Below are positions 37,699-47,620 of a stretch of 64,000 nt of DNA, piece by piece; the first letter of the stretch is position 1, and the number at the start of each line of letters is the position of its first letter. The stretch comes from Tritrichomonas musculus. Its lineage: Eukaryota; Parabasalia; Tritrichomonadida; Tritrichomonadidae. Under the pieces are notes generated by a model that ran no database searches, was not told where the DNA came from, and saw only the letters and a program-made list of their open reading frames with translations. The stretch covers positions 6,696,001 to 6,760,000 of the forward strand of contig JAPFFF010000001.1 of assembly GCA_039105265.1 (NCBI GenBank), read 5' to 3'. The translations under genes were made by a program, and so were the position numbers.

Positions 37699-40248
37699 TT
37701 ACACAAATCTGATTATGCTTTTGATATTTTCTGTGTTAAAACCTGATGCTTCATATGCGAAATATAAATTAGTAGGTGTTACATTAGGGTACTGCCTATG
37801 GAGGTCAAGGAGTATATTAAGATGTTCTTGGCTCATTGATTTTTTTGCAGCTATTTCTTGTATTTCCCTCACAACCATATCATTCTGTTGAGATGTCTGA
37901 TTTTGATTTGTAGCTTGTGGTGAAGTGCCATTTCTGTTTGGTTGTGTTTGTTGAGGAGGGTTTGCGGGTTGAGGAGGAGGAGGGTTTGCAGGTTGCTGGT
38001 GTGGTGGTGGATAAGGAGGAGGCGGATTGTTAGTTGTTTGGTTTAAAGGACTTAATGGCACTCGACTCTGTTGGACTGGTGGATTTAATTGTGTTGTATT
38101 TTGTGCTAAAGGAGGAGCTAATGATGCCTGATTACGTTGTAATGGTGGATTTAATTGTGTTGTATTTTGTAGTAATGGTGGATTTAATTGTGTTGTATTT
38201 TGTAGTAATGGTGGATTTAATTGTGTCGTATTTTGTTGTAATGGCGGACTTAATTGTGTTGTGTTTTGTTGTAATGGCGGACTTAATTGTGTTGTGTTTT
38301 GTTGTAATGGCGAACTTAATTGTGTTGTGTTTTGTTGTAATGGCGGACTTAATTGTGTTGTGTTTTGTTGTAACGGCGGACTTAATTGTGTTGTATTTTG
38401 TTGTAATGGCGGACTTAATTGTGTTGTGTTTTGTTGTAATGGCGGACTTAATTGTGTTGTGTTTTGTTGTGATGGTTGATTCAATTGCATTTGGTTTTGT
38501 TGTAACGGTGGACTTAATTGCGTTGTGTTTTGGGGTAATTGTGTACTTACTGGTGTTTGATTTTGTTGTGATATAACTTGTGTCTGTGGGAGTAATGATT
38601 TTGGTCCAGGAGCTGCACCTTGTGGAGAAACAGTTGGAGAAGTTCCGTCCGGATTGTATATAGTATGGCCATATGAGTCTGATGGATAAGTTTGAAAGTA
38701 GCCTGAAGCTGGGGCTTGATCTGTTTGTGGTTGTTCAGGTAATATATTTGGTGATGCTGAATTCGAAGTTGATGTATCTGTTGGTGGTAAATTTGGTGTT
38801 GAATTTACTTGTGATTGATATGTTGGTGGTAGGTTTGGTGATGAATTTACTTGTGACTGATATGTTGGTGGTAGGTTTGGTGATGAATTTACTTGTGATG
38901 TATTTGTTTGTGGCTGATTTACTTGCGATGTATCTGCTTGTGACTGGTTTACTTGTGATGTATTTGTTTGTGGCTGATTTACTTGTGATGTATCTGCTTG
39001 TGACTGGTTTACTTGTGATGTATTTGTTTGTGGCTGATTTACTTGTGATGTATCTGCTTGTGGCTGATTTACTTGTGATGTATCTGCTTGTGGCTGATTT
39101 ACTTGTGATGTATCTGCTTGTGGCTGATTTACTTGCGATGTAACTACTTGTGACTGGTTTACTTGTGATGTATTTGCTGGTTGTTGATTTGCTTGTGATG
39201 TATTTATTTGTGATGTATTTGCTTGTGGCTGATTTATTTGAGACTGATTTTGTGGAGTTGAATTTTGTGTTTGATTTACTTGTTGATCCAAAACAGTATT
39301 TTGATTATCTGAATCTTTCTGCATGTTTGTCGTTGTTGTATTGAATTTTAACTTAGAAAGTTCTTCAATGAGTTCATCAGGGCAGGAAAGATGAAGAAAA
39401 TTGAAAATCCTCTTTACATTTTCAGGTTTCTTAAAAATTTCCCCATGTTCTTGATTTTCATCACCTATAAATTTAACAAGCTCTAGATATTCTTCTTTAT
39501 TTTTATAAAAAAGATCATGAACCTCAAAAAAAAAATTGTTAGTAAGTAACTCTTCATCTTCTTTATTGGGTCGTTGCTGTTTCTGTTTCTTTTGAGGTGA
39601 CAATATTGCTTTCTCAGATTCAGATTTCTGTTGAGTTGGTGGATTATTAGTATCTAATTGAAATTGCTGATTTAATTGAGGCTGTTGATTAGTTTGAGGC
39701 GGTTGGTTTGTTTGAGGTTGTTGGTTTGTTTGAGGTTGTTGATTAGTTTGAGGTTGTTGGTTTGTTTGAGGTTGTTGATTAGTTTGAGGTTGTTGGTTTG
39801 TTTGAGGTTGTTGATTAGTTTGAGGTTGTTGGTTTGTTTGAGGTTGTTGATTAGTTTGAGGCTGTTGATTAGTTTGAGGTTGTTGATTAGTTTGAGGTTG
39901 CTGGTTTGTTTGAGGTTGTTGATTCGTTTGAGGCTGTTGATTTGATTGAGATTCTAATTTTTGCGAAGTTGATTGAGCCTGTGTTTTTTGTGTCTGTTGG
40001 TTGGTGTTTGTTGCTGATTTTCGATCTGAAAAAAATTTAAATGAATTTCCATGGTTTAAAATAAAATCATCATCTGGAAGAATCTGTTTGGCGCCGGTTG
40101 CCTTAGATAAGAAAAAGTAATTGAAATCTCGTCTAAAATGTTTTGCAGATTCTTCCCGAACAAATCTTACAGTTGTTTGATTATCAACCTCTAAGGTAAA
40201 TTTATTGTTTGTAAGTGTGCTGATATTAATAGTTTGCTTTCCACTCAT
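37699..40248 (-). CDS. Ubiquitin-like domain protein with long Q/N/P repeats and C-terminal UBA-like end
   Basis: The product is 849 residues from an ATG at 40248. Residues 1-75 are a divergent beta-grasp (TINISTLTNNKFTLEVDNQT, SAKHFRRDFNYFFLS, PDDDFILNHG). Next come ~14 copies of hexapeptide NQQPQT (~100-190), a helical island (~225-300: NNFFFEVHDLFYKNKEEYLE, NVKRIFNFLHLSCPDELIEEL), decapeptide NQPQADTSQV repeats (~345-455), an 11-residue NTTQLSPPLQQ array (~580-720) and a Pro-rich stretch. The last ~45 residues (LNILLDLHRQYPN, LYFAYEASGFNTENIKSI) resemble a UBA/CUE-like helix bundle. UBL-disorder-UBA layout suggests a ubiquilin-like adaptor that may phase separate, but the domains are too divergent to be sure. 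It faces a small membrane-protein gene across 98 bp. Confidence 0.7.
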   Translation of the reverse strand: MSGKQTINISTLTNNKFTLEVDNQTTVRFVREESAKHFRRDFNYFFLSKATGAKQILPDDDFILNHGNSFKFFSDRKSATNTNQQTQKTQAQSTSQKLESQSNQQPQTNQQPQTNQQPQTNQQPQTNQQPQTNQQPQTNQQPQTNQQPQTNQQPQTNQQPQTNQQPQTNQQPQTNQQPQTNQPPQTNQQPQLNQQFQLDTNNPPTQQKSESEKAILSPQKKQKQQRPNKEDEELLTNNFFFEVHDLFYKNKEEYLELVKFIGDENQEHGEIFKKPENVKRIFNFLHLSCPDELIEELSKLKFNTTTTNMQKDSDNQNTVLDQQVNQTQNSTPQNQSQINQPQANTSQINTSQANQQPANTSQVNQSQVVTSQVNQPQADTSQVNQPQADTSQVNQPQADTSQVNQPQTNTSQVNQSQADTSQVNQPQTNTSQVNQSQADTSQVNQPQTNTSQVNSSPNLPPTYQSQVNSSPNLPPTYQSQVNSTPNLPPTDTSTSNSASPNILPEQPQTDQAPASGYFQTYPSDSYGHTIYNPDGTSPTVSPQGAAPGPKSLLPQTQVISQQNQTPVSTQLPQNTTQLSPPLQQNQMQLNQPSQQNTTQLSPPLQQNTTQLSPPLQQNTTQLSPPLQQNTTQLSPPLQQNTTQLSSPLQQNTTQLSPPLQQNTTQLSPPLQQNTTQLNPPLLQNTTQLNPPLLQNTTQLNPPLQRNQASLAPPLAQNTTQLNPPVQQSRVPLSPLNQTTNNPPPPYPPPHQQPANPPPPQPANPPQQTQPNRNGTSPQATNQNQTSQQNDMVVREIQEIAAKKSMSQEHLNILLDLHRQYPNVTPTNLYFAYEASGFNTENIKSIIRFV
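38060..38530. repeat. 33-bp coding minisatellite (NTTQLSPPLQQ array)
   Basis: Unit GGCGGACTTAATTGTGTTGT plus TTTGTTGTAAT repeated about 13 times in frame, with small variants (GGCGAACTT, GGTGGATTT). Confidence 0.9.
38870..39200. repeat. 30-bp coding minisatellite (NQPQADTSQV array)
   Basis: In-frame unit TGATTTACTTGTGATGTATC plus TGCTTGTGGC, with two alternating forms (ATCTGCTTG and ATTTGTTTG). Confidence 0.9.
39675..39950. repeat. 18-bp coding minisatellite (NQQPQT array)
   Basis: Unit TTGATTAGTTTGAGGTTG in two forms (GATTAG / GGTTTG) that alternate for much of the array. Confidence 0.9.
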
Positions 40249-40346
40249 TGTTTAATGTTATAAATTTTTGAAAAATCTGTCATAAAATTTTGGAAAAACA
40301 AGACATTAGTATTAATTTTGAGAATTTATTTGGCTATTAAAATCTA
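40249..40346. promoter_or_regulatory. Compact divergent promoter (98 bp)
   Basis: Only 98 bp separates the start codons of the Q/N-rich UBL protein (minus) and the membrane protein (plus). A TTTTTGAAAAATC step near 40266 is the only motif-like element. Both genes must share this region. Confidence 0.45.
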
Positions 40347-41015
40347 ATGGATCAAATTGTTATAAAAATAATTGAATGGTGTAAAAAGCACTCAGTCACA
40401 GTATTCTTCATCATCATGCAATTAACATTATCAATTGTTTACATATTTATTCCAATCGAGCAATCAATATTTCAATATGTTATCAATTGTTTTATGTCAC
40501 CAGATTTCTCAGTTTCTGCTTTAAATATTATATTTTCGTTGTTATTTAGTGGAATTGAGGTATCAATCAGTTCGATACATTATGGTTTATGGCTCTTATT
40601 GTCTTCATGCAATTTATTTTGTTTTCGATATTACTTTTTTATTTCAAATTCGAACTCAACCTCAAGAAATATATCTAATGATTCCTCAGTAAGTCCTAAA
40701 TTGATGTTTGGGCCTTCATATATAGTATTTTCTGTTTATTTGGCTTTTGTTTTTATTCATAGACCTATTCTTTATTTTAAAATATTTGATAAATTTAGAT
40801 TTGATGATACTTTATTGTATTCAATTGCTGTTTTTCAATACATGATTTATAACTTTCCTAATCACTTTTTTGATTTTTGTTTTTGTGTTATATCTAATAT
40901 CATATGGAAATGTATCAACGTAATTTTTAGGTATACTCAAAGAAGATGGCGTCGAGATACCAATGAAAACGAAAACAGAAATGCTCAACTCCCTTTTGAA
41001 GCTAATGACGCCTGA
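40347..41015 (+). CDS. Small multi-pass membrane protein, unknown family
   Basis: The product is 222 residues from an ATG at 40347. Likely membrane segments are ~17-35 (VTVFFIIMQLTLSIVYIFI), ~56-90 (two closely spaced segments, LNIIFSLLFSGIEVSIS and YGLWLLLSSCNLFCFRYYF), ~122-140 (YIVFSVYLAFVFIHRPILY) and ~155-190 (YSIAVFQYMIYNF, FFDFCFCVISNIIWKCINVIF). The tail is basic (RYTQRRWRRDTNENE). It resembles the general shape of rhomboid-like pseudoproteases such as UBAC2 or Derlins, but there is no catalytic GxSx and no family signature I can name. Divergent pairing with a ubiquitin-like protein makes an ER-quality-control role tempting; this is only inference. Confidence 0.6.
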   Translation: MDQIVIKIIEWCKKHSVTVFFIIMQLTLSIVYIFIPIEQSIFQYVINCFMSPDFSVSALNIIFSLLFSGIEVSISSIHYGLWLLLSSCNLFCFRYYFFISNSNSTSRNISNDSSVSPKLMFGPSYIVFSVYLAFVFIHRPILYFKIFDKFRFDDTLLYSIAVFQYMIYNFPNHFFDFCFCVISNIIWKCINVIFRYTQRRWRRDTNENENRNAQLPFEANDA

Positions 41016-42349
41016 ATAACTCTGTGAATGTGTTAATTTTATTATATGTTTTTGTATTTTATGTCTTTTATATAAAGTTTTATCTTAAATAGATTGAGAA
41101 TACCAAATCTTTTTTTTTTTTTTTTATGGAGTTGATTCATATTATAATATTTCATATGAATTTAAATGTAAAAAGTTTTTTTTAAATCATTTCAAAATAT
41201 AGGTTCTTTTATTTATCATCGTAAATCATTTTTTATGAGATATTTATTCATAGCATTCCTTCATTATGGTTCGAAATGAATTCATTAATAGAAGCAACAA
41301 TTCTCAATATCAAAAAGCATCATCGACAAAACAAATATGATATTAGATAAATCTTTAAAAAAATTTAGGTTTTTATTCAAAATAGACATATCTTATAATA
41401 AGATATCTTATTTGCTTAAAATTTCAAATATATACAAAAAATAAAAATATCCAATCAATGATAATAGAAAATCAATTTTGACTACAACTTGTGTTTAAGA
41501 TGGAAAATATAAAAGTCAATTACAAATACAGAAAATATTAAAAATAATGATGCATATTGTTTATAAATATTTGTAACTATAAAAGATCATCTCGATATAA
41601 TTTTTTGAATAAGAAGCTTTTTTTTTTTTTTTTTTTTTTTTTCCTGCAAAATATCATTGAAACTTGGTCTTTCGTCAATAATAAAGTTCCAGTAAACGTA
41701 AATCAATTGTCTTGCAAAAGGGGTGAATTTCTAAATTTTTTTTTTTTGAATTTTAATGCAAGAGAAGCCACTTTCATTAAGCAATGAAGAAGAAGACCAA
41801 AACATTTGAAAGAGTAAACATCAACTTTTTCGTTACAATTTCCTTCATTTGTTATTTCAGGTTCCAAGAACTATAATTGACTTCAGTTGTCAAAACACTT
41901 CGACACTACAAAAATCTGAGATTTTTTATTGTCAAAGTCTGAAGAGATCAAAAATTGCTAGAAAGCTTTTAAATCACTGTGAATGATTTTATTATAAAAT
42001 GAACAAAATTTCATTCTGGATTCAAGAAAGAATGCTTCGTGGCTTAGCCGAATCGCTGAAAATGATATTGTACGTTTTTTCAATATGTTTGTGAAGCTTA
42101 TAATATAAATATTAAAATGCTGGAAACGTACGTCATTCATTTGGTTAAACGTTCATCTCTCCCAGCACGTAAACATTCTTCTTGAAAACTTTGAAAAATA
42201 CGGGCAGAGACCGCTGTTGTTTTCAAAGTTTTTTATCTCCTTCAAAAAAAATTTTTTTTATTCCGCTGTTCTGTAACTGGTTGTGATGCTCCTTGTTGTT
42301 GTTGTTGGAAAAGCAGTCTCACACGTTTTCTTCTTTAAGTCTAGCTGTT
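41016..42349. other. Intergenic to degraded sequence
   Basis: AT-rich with long T runs (41111-41125, 41619-41642). From about 41900 on, minus-strand fragments look like the worn 3' part of the RCC1-like pseudogene, but I cannot align them with confidence. No intact gene. Confidence 0.4.
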
Positions 42350-43018
42350 TCTGATTTTTGGATTCGACTTTCAAAATTGATTCATCATTGTAAGTTTTCC
42401 GTTTTTAAAATAACAACTGAGAATTGGTGCTTGATTTGTGAATGATACAATTTTATACTTACTCGATGTTTTGACTTTATACAAATATGTCACTTTTTGA
42501 AGTGTTCTCACCAATTCAAAGCTGACAATGTTGATAAAAATCAGCAATCTTCGCAATGAGCAAAAAAATTGTCATAACCGCCCGAAATTTCAATAATTCT
42601 AAGATCAGAAAGATCACTCACTGACACGAGACCATTTATTATTTGAAAAACTTCCCCTTCTGTGTCAATTATAAATGTGTCATAAATTATGAGGGCCGCG
42701 CCAACTTTTTGAAGGGAAATCCAATCAATGCTTTTTTGTTTTTATTATTATTTTTCAAAGCAAACTATTGTTATGATGTATATTTAGATTATCAGAATCA
42801 ATGGCTATAGACATGTCAAAACTACCAAAGATCTTATTTGTGGTGTGACCAGTTAAGTTCAGAAAAGTTGGCTTTCCTTGTTTTTAATTCTCATACTGCA
42901 AGCTGATTATATGTATATTTTCAACTACATAAAGCTGATAGAGGTCGATATTTTTGACATTTTTGACCTTTCTTGTCTTTGACTTCAATAATTTGAACTT
43001 AAGGGCGTACGTCCAATT

Positions 43019-44131
43019 AGAGGAGGGTGAACCATAGATCTGCTCGTTAGTTGGTTTCCAAATTAAGAGAGTTTAAACATATTCATATGTGTGATAAAAT
43101 TGCCTACTCAGCAATTAAATCCTTCTATACGTTTTGGAGTTTTCATTCAAATCGGATAATCCCATTTCAAATTTTAGTATTGAAATCGTGTTTTCTCTCA
43201 ATTTATAAGTATTGAAATCGTGTTTTCTCTCAATTAAAAGTATTGAAATCGTGTTTTTTCTCAATTTATAAGTATTGAAATCGTGTTTTCTCTCAATTAA
43301 AAGTATTGAAATCGTGTTTTTTCTCAATTTGTAGTATTGAAATATTTTTTATATTTCTAAATTGATATAAACTATTCTCAAAATTTATTATATCAAAGAT
43401 ATGCTGGAAATAATAAATATCCCAACATTTATTGAAAGATAATTTATAATTATTTTAATATATAATTATTTATATATGCTTGTATTATATATCAATTTGA
43501 TTTACATAAAATTAGTATATCACATTGAAAATATTTTCCAAAATCACAAAATAGCTTATATCAATTATATTAAATTCATAACTATTATAAAACAATAATT
43601 TATGAATAAAAATCAAAATATATTTTGTATTTATTTAGATATCTGTAAATAAAATCTCAAAAATAAAAACAATTAAAAAAACTTTAATAAAATAAAATAT
43701 AAGTTTATTTTTAATTGAGAATTGTATAATATGGTTTCATATTTTAATTCAATGTCTAAATATATGCTTTATTTATGATTTTTGGATCAAAAATTCTAAT
43801 TATTTTGAATTTGTATAACAAAAATCATATTTTTTCCTAAATGATTAGAAAAAGTATAAAAATGTTTTCAGAATCGCATAAAGAAGCCATAAACAAATAC
43901 ATTTCATATAATAATTGATGATTGCTGACGTTTTAACTTCATTCAAAATATTATAATTTTAAAGATTTTAAAAAATATCTTATTTAAGAAATTTAAATAA
44001 ATACTATATTTATAATACAATTAAATACAATTTAATAATTAAGAAAATAAAGGTATTATTCTTTATTTAAGAAGATATCATTATTTTTAAAATAAACTTT
44101 TTCAATAAGTTTTTTTGGTTCACCCTCCTCT
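43019..44131. mobile_element. Nested non-autonomous transposon 1 (1113 bp, 8-bp target duplication)
   Basis: Inverted ends AGAGGAGGGTGAACCA and TGGTTCACCCTCCTCT, flanked by perfect GTCCAATT at 43011-43018 and 44132-44139. An 8-bp duplication fits hAT, P or MULE-type elements. No transposase frame. Contains a 32-bp minisatellite. Confidence 0.87.
43169..43350. repeat. Minisatellite of about 32 bp, two alternating unit forms
   Basis: AGTATTGAAATCGTGTTTTC plus TCTCAATTTATA alternates with a shorter form ending CAATTAAA; about five and a half copies inside nested transposon 1. Confidence 0.9.
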
Positions 44132-44320
44132 GTCCAATTCAATGCTCAGAATTCAATGAGATTTCTCAAATATTTTTGGTCTTTTTTGGAGTAAAAAAAG
44201 TTGAAAAATCAATTATATTTTTGAGGAAATGAAGAAACTAAATAAAAGATATAGACGTTATATTAAAAAAGAATATTTTTATGCATTTTTTTTCTTTTTT
44301 AATTCAAAATTATATTTTGT

Positions 44321-45617
44321 AGAGGTATTCATGTAGAGAAATTGACGAAATATTGTAATATTGATCATATTTTCTTTATTTTTATTTTGAAACTAAGAAT
44401 GTACTTTAATGGATAAGAATTTTATACTCCTATTTTTGAGATATTTCTATTTTTATTTTTCTGAATAAGAATCGTTTTATAATTGAGAGGCTATATAATT
44501 TTTTTTATATAAAAATTGATGAAATATAAATATATATATAATTTTATTTTATTAATTATTATAGTATATATATATTGATAACTTATTAATACTTTTATGT
44601 TTAAAAAATATTTATTTTCTAGAGATACACTTGTTTATATTTTTTTTATTTTTTATAAATTTTTAACTTTTTCAGTAATTATATTATTTATATTGAAATA
44701 ATAAACATTTTTTATCCTAGTAGTATTTTTATTAAAACATTATTTTATTTTATATATATAATATATATTATATTTTATATACTATTTCAATTTTATATTT
44801 AAGTTTTACATTATATATTAAATAGATAAATTAACAAAAAAAAATGAAAAATTCAATTAAACGATGATTTTATATTGAATTTCTAAAAAAATATGTTGGT
44901 TTGTATTGTGATTATTTTTTGGTTTTCAATATATTAAATATTAAAGTTATTTTTATAATATAGTACATAATAATTTTACTTTATAAAAAATATTTTTAAT
45001 AATATTTTTAAGAAGATGAGGAAATTTATATTTTTCAAGAATCACTTCACTATTAACTTCACTTCACCGAAAATAATCATCTCACGTCACTAAAAAATAA
45101 TAACGTACCAAAATACGATGAAAAATAATTCAAAATAATGCAAAATATAAAATTACATTTTTCTTTAAAATGAGAGTATAAAGTAACTTATTTACATAAT
45201 AAAATTTATTTAAATATTTATTATTATTATATTGTACAATTAGTATATAATTATTTCGTAAATCAATTGAGAAATAAGTCATTTTCTTAATTTTTTAATG
45301 TAAATTTGCATTTAAATTTATATATGGCTAATAAATTGGATATATAACAGATAATATATTTTATAAATAAAATATAAAATATTATTATTGATTTATAATT
45401 CATAAATATTTTATTTGACTCGAGATATAGATGAAGCATTATTTTTTAAATTGTTTTTAAATTCTCAACATCCATTAAAACCAATTATGGCAAATGTCAG
45501 TATTGGATATATAGAAGTAAATAATCTTAATATTTTTTCATAAGATAAAATATTCATTCAATTAAAATAAAAATAAAAAAAGTAAATAACGAGTTTTCAC
45601 TTCACATGAATACCTCT
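44321..45617. mobile_element. Nested non-autonomous transposon 2 (1297 bp, 8-bp target duplication)
   Basis: Inverted ends AGAGGTATTCATGT and ACATGAATACCTCT, flanked by perfect TATTTTGT at 44313-44320 and 45618-45625. No coding frame. AT microsatellites near 44530-44580 and 44750-44780. Ends share only the AGAGG start with nested transposon 1, so the two may be distant relatives. Confidence 0.87.
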
Positions 45618-45984
45618 TATTTTGTAAAATTTTATCGGTCAAAAAAACAATTATTTTTTGATCGTTTAGGACAAATATCATCATTTTTGACCTAAACTTT
45701 TTCATAATTTGGAAGTATTGAAAGAATTATTCTATGAGTTTATTCAATATTGACAATTTTACAACTTTTTTAGGACGGACGCCCTTAATCATAAATTTTT
45801 GTAACTGGTGAGCCAATTATTTGCAGATTTCGATTATCATCAATTATATATGCATGATTTTCTTTCGTAACCCAAACAGTAAAATAGCATGTTGTTGAAA
45901 ATGGTAATAACGAAGATACATCGAGATGTGAATCGCAATATGGAATAATAATTAGATCATGAAAGTAGCCTTAGCCGTTAACAA

Positions 45985-46821
45985 TTTTTTGATTGGATTT
46001 TAAAGAACAGAAAAGCATTCTTCGATTTGATTTAACATCGGCGAATATGGTGGCAAAAAAACATAATCCCATCCTGTTTCTTGACACCATTGTGCAATGT
46101 TATCTTCAAAATGCATGCTGCAATTGTCCATGACTAATGTTGGATTAGGAATATTAAGGTTCCAAATGTTTGAATTCATTTCATTTAAAAACTGAATGAA
46201 ATCTTCGCCATTGTAGCTGTCACTTTTGAAGTTTGAATACACCAGTCCTAATTGACTTTTAATGCAAGCACAAACGGATATATTTGTTCCACTACTTCGT
46301 GCATATCGTATTATTGCTTTTTGACCACGTTCAGATCTTGCAACTCTTCTTGTAGTGTTTAAATTAAAACCTGTCTCATCCACATAGAAAAATGATCTAT
46401 TCTGATTTTAAAAGAACCAATTTGAATAATTTCTTCTTTTGATTTTATTGAATGGATCATTTCGCATTTGATTGAATTGAGTGAACAGTTTGAGTGTTGA
46501 AACTGAAATATCAGGATAATTGAATTGGGAAACGAAGATATCATGTAAATCTTGAAGAGTAACTTGTGGATTAATGTTCTCTATAAATCCGATACAAGCA
46601 TCAATTTGCTGAGGTGACCATCTTTTTGATCGCGAATATGATGTATCGTTAACTTCACCTTCATTATTGATGATTTTATAATATTTAGTTTTTTTATAAC
46701 CTAATGATTCGCAGAGTCTCTTTGCTTCGCCTTTATTTCCTTTTATATCCGTTTCCCATATAAGTTCGGCAACTTTTGCTGTCACAGTTTTACCTTTTCC
46801 CATATTTAAATAAAATGGCAT
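45985..46821 (-). pseudogene. IS630/Tc1-mariner-like transposase, frameshifted and 3'-truncated
   Basis: The first frame (46408-46821, 137 codons) begins MPFYLNMGKGKTV and contains a helix-turn-helix region and the 'SRSKRWSPQQIDACIGFIEN' segment typical of IS630-like N-termini. After a stop, the frame shifts and the DDE part continues (46000-46383): catalytic D in YVDETGFNL, second D in LVMDNCSMHF, and LPPYSPMLNQIEECFS, whose E is the third catalytic residue. The end after ECFS is cut short. So it has all three acidic residues but at least one frameshift and a missing tail. No inverted repeats matching this gene were found around it; it abuts the RCC1-like pseudogene. Confidence 0.85.
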
Positions 46822-46831
46822 GAAAAAAAAA

Positions 46832-47620
46832 GATAGATTTCAAAATGGACTATTTTGGATACTTTTTACAACGGCTTTTTAAACATTCAAAAAGTTATTA
46901 TAAAACAACCAAATTAATTTTCAAAATTAAACAATAAAGAATGGCTAAATTGAATTTTTTAAACAACAATTAACGAATAACCAAATAATGATTCAATTAT
47001 TTTTTCATATCATTTCACATGATTTCTTTAGATCCCCAAAGATATCTTTATTAAAAGCAAACGAACTTCGCGCAAAGCTTTTTTATGTTACAGATGTTTA
47101 CAAAGTTTATTGCCACTCCAAATAATTCTCCTTTTAATGTTATCAGAATTCTTTTATTTTTACACCAAAAAATATGAAAGGAATAATAACAAATTCAATA
47201 AAAATCTTCAAAAGTCCAATTGTTTATGCATTTAAATGTATTCAATAAAAGTTTATATACATTTTTGATAATTCATTTTACTGATATAATTGAATTTTTT
47301 AAACATTTACAACAATGATAATTTTGTTTACTATTTTACAAGAATATTTTTTTCTTTTTGATAGCATTCAAGCAATTGGTTTTCAATAATATACAAATTA
47401 TTTAATGCATGATCACAAGTTGCAAAATTTTATCCAAATACTAATATAGCAAATTTCACAAGCATATTTTAAATGAGCTATTATTAATTATAAAATATTC
47501 ATGCTTGAATAAAAATCATATCTTATATTCTTTCTATATGTTTCTTCATTTTTGTAGCATCTTATTGAAAAAATTGAATGTTGTAAAAGGTATCCAAAAT
47601 AGTCCATTTTAAAGTCTATC
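46832..47620. mobile_element. MITE (789 bp) with ~42-bp inverted ends, inserted beside the transposase start
   Basis: The left end GATAGATTTCAAAATGGACT and the complement of the right end GATAGACTTTAAAATGGACT continue to match for about 42 bp (TATTTTGGATAC...). A-runs lie on both sides, consistent with a 9-bp A duplication. It is 10 bp upstream of the first ATG of the broken transposase. Contains a CATTCAAAAAGTTATT motif. No coding frame. Its terminal GATAGACTTT is shared with the short element at 55416. Confidence 0.82.

Larger units (their letters stand above)
43003..45784. mobile_element. Outer non-autonomous transposon with TTAA flanks (about 356 bp before it was itself invaded)
   Basis: Inverted ends GGGCGTACGTCC (43003) and GGACGGACGCCC (ending 45784), with TTAA immediately outside both (42999-43002, 45785-45788). 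A TTAA duplication is typical of piggyBac-type elements; a mariner reading (TA with one more base in the repeat) is possible. Its own sequence is 43003-43018, 44140-44320 and 45626-45784; the rest is two later insertions. It splits the RCC1-like pseudogene. Confidence 0.8.
42350..45966 (-). pseudogene. RCC1-like pseudogene split by nested transposons
   Basis: Minus-strand fragments in shifting frames read like one RCC1-type beta-propeller protein. From the 5' side: VWVTKENHAYIIDDNRNLQI with GSPVTKIYD (about 45790-45900); then, after 2.8 kb of transposons, VQIIEVKDKKGQKCQKYRPL (about 42930-43000), GKPTFLNLTGHTTNKIFGSF with DMSIAIDSDN (about 42760-42870), TFIIDTEGEVFQIINGLVSV with SDLRIIEISGGYDNFFAHCE (about 42540-42670), and VKTSSKYKIVSFTNQAPIL (about 42410-42480). 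The pieces are collinear and split by several frame changes and stops, so the gene is dead. RCC1 repeats are common in trichomonad proteins, often with BTB domains; the 3' end is too worn to tell. Confidence 0.65.

Noticed and set aside
38034-39945. Plus-strand hydrophobic repeat frames opposite the Q/N-rich gene
   Set aside because: Mirror readings of in-frame minisatellites of the minus-strand gene.
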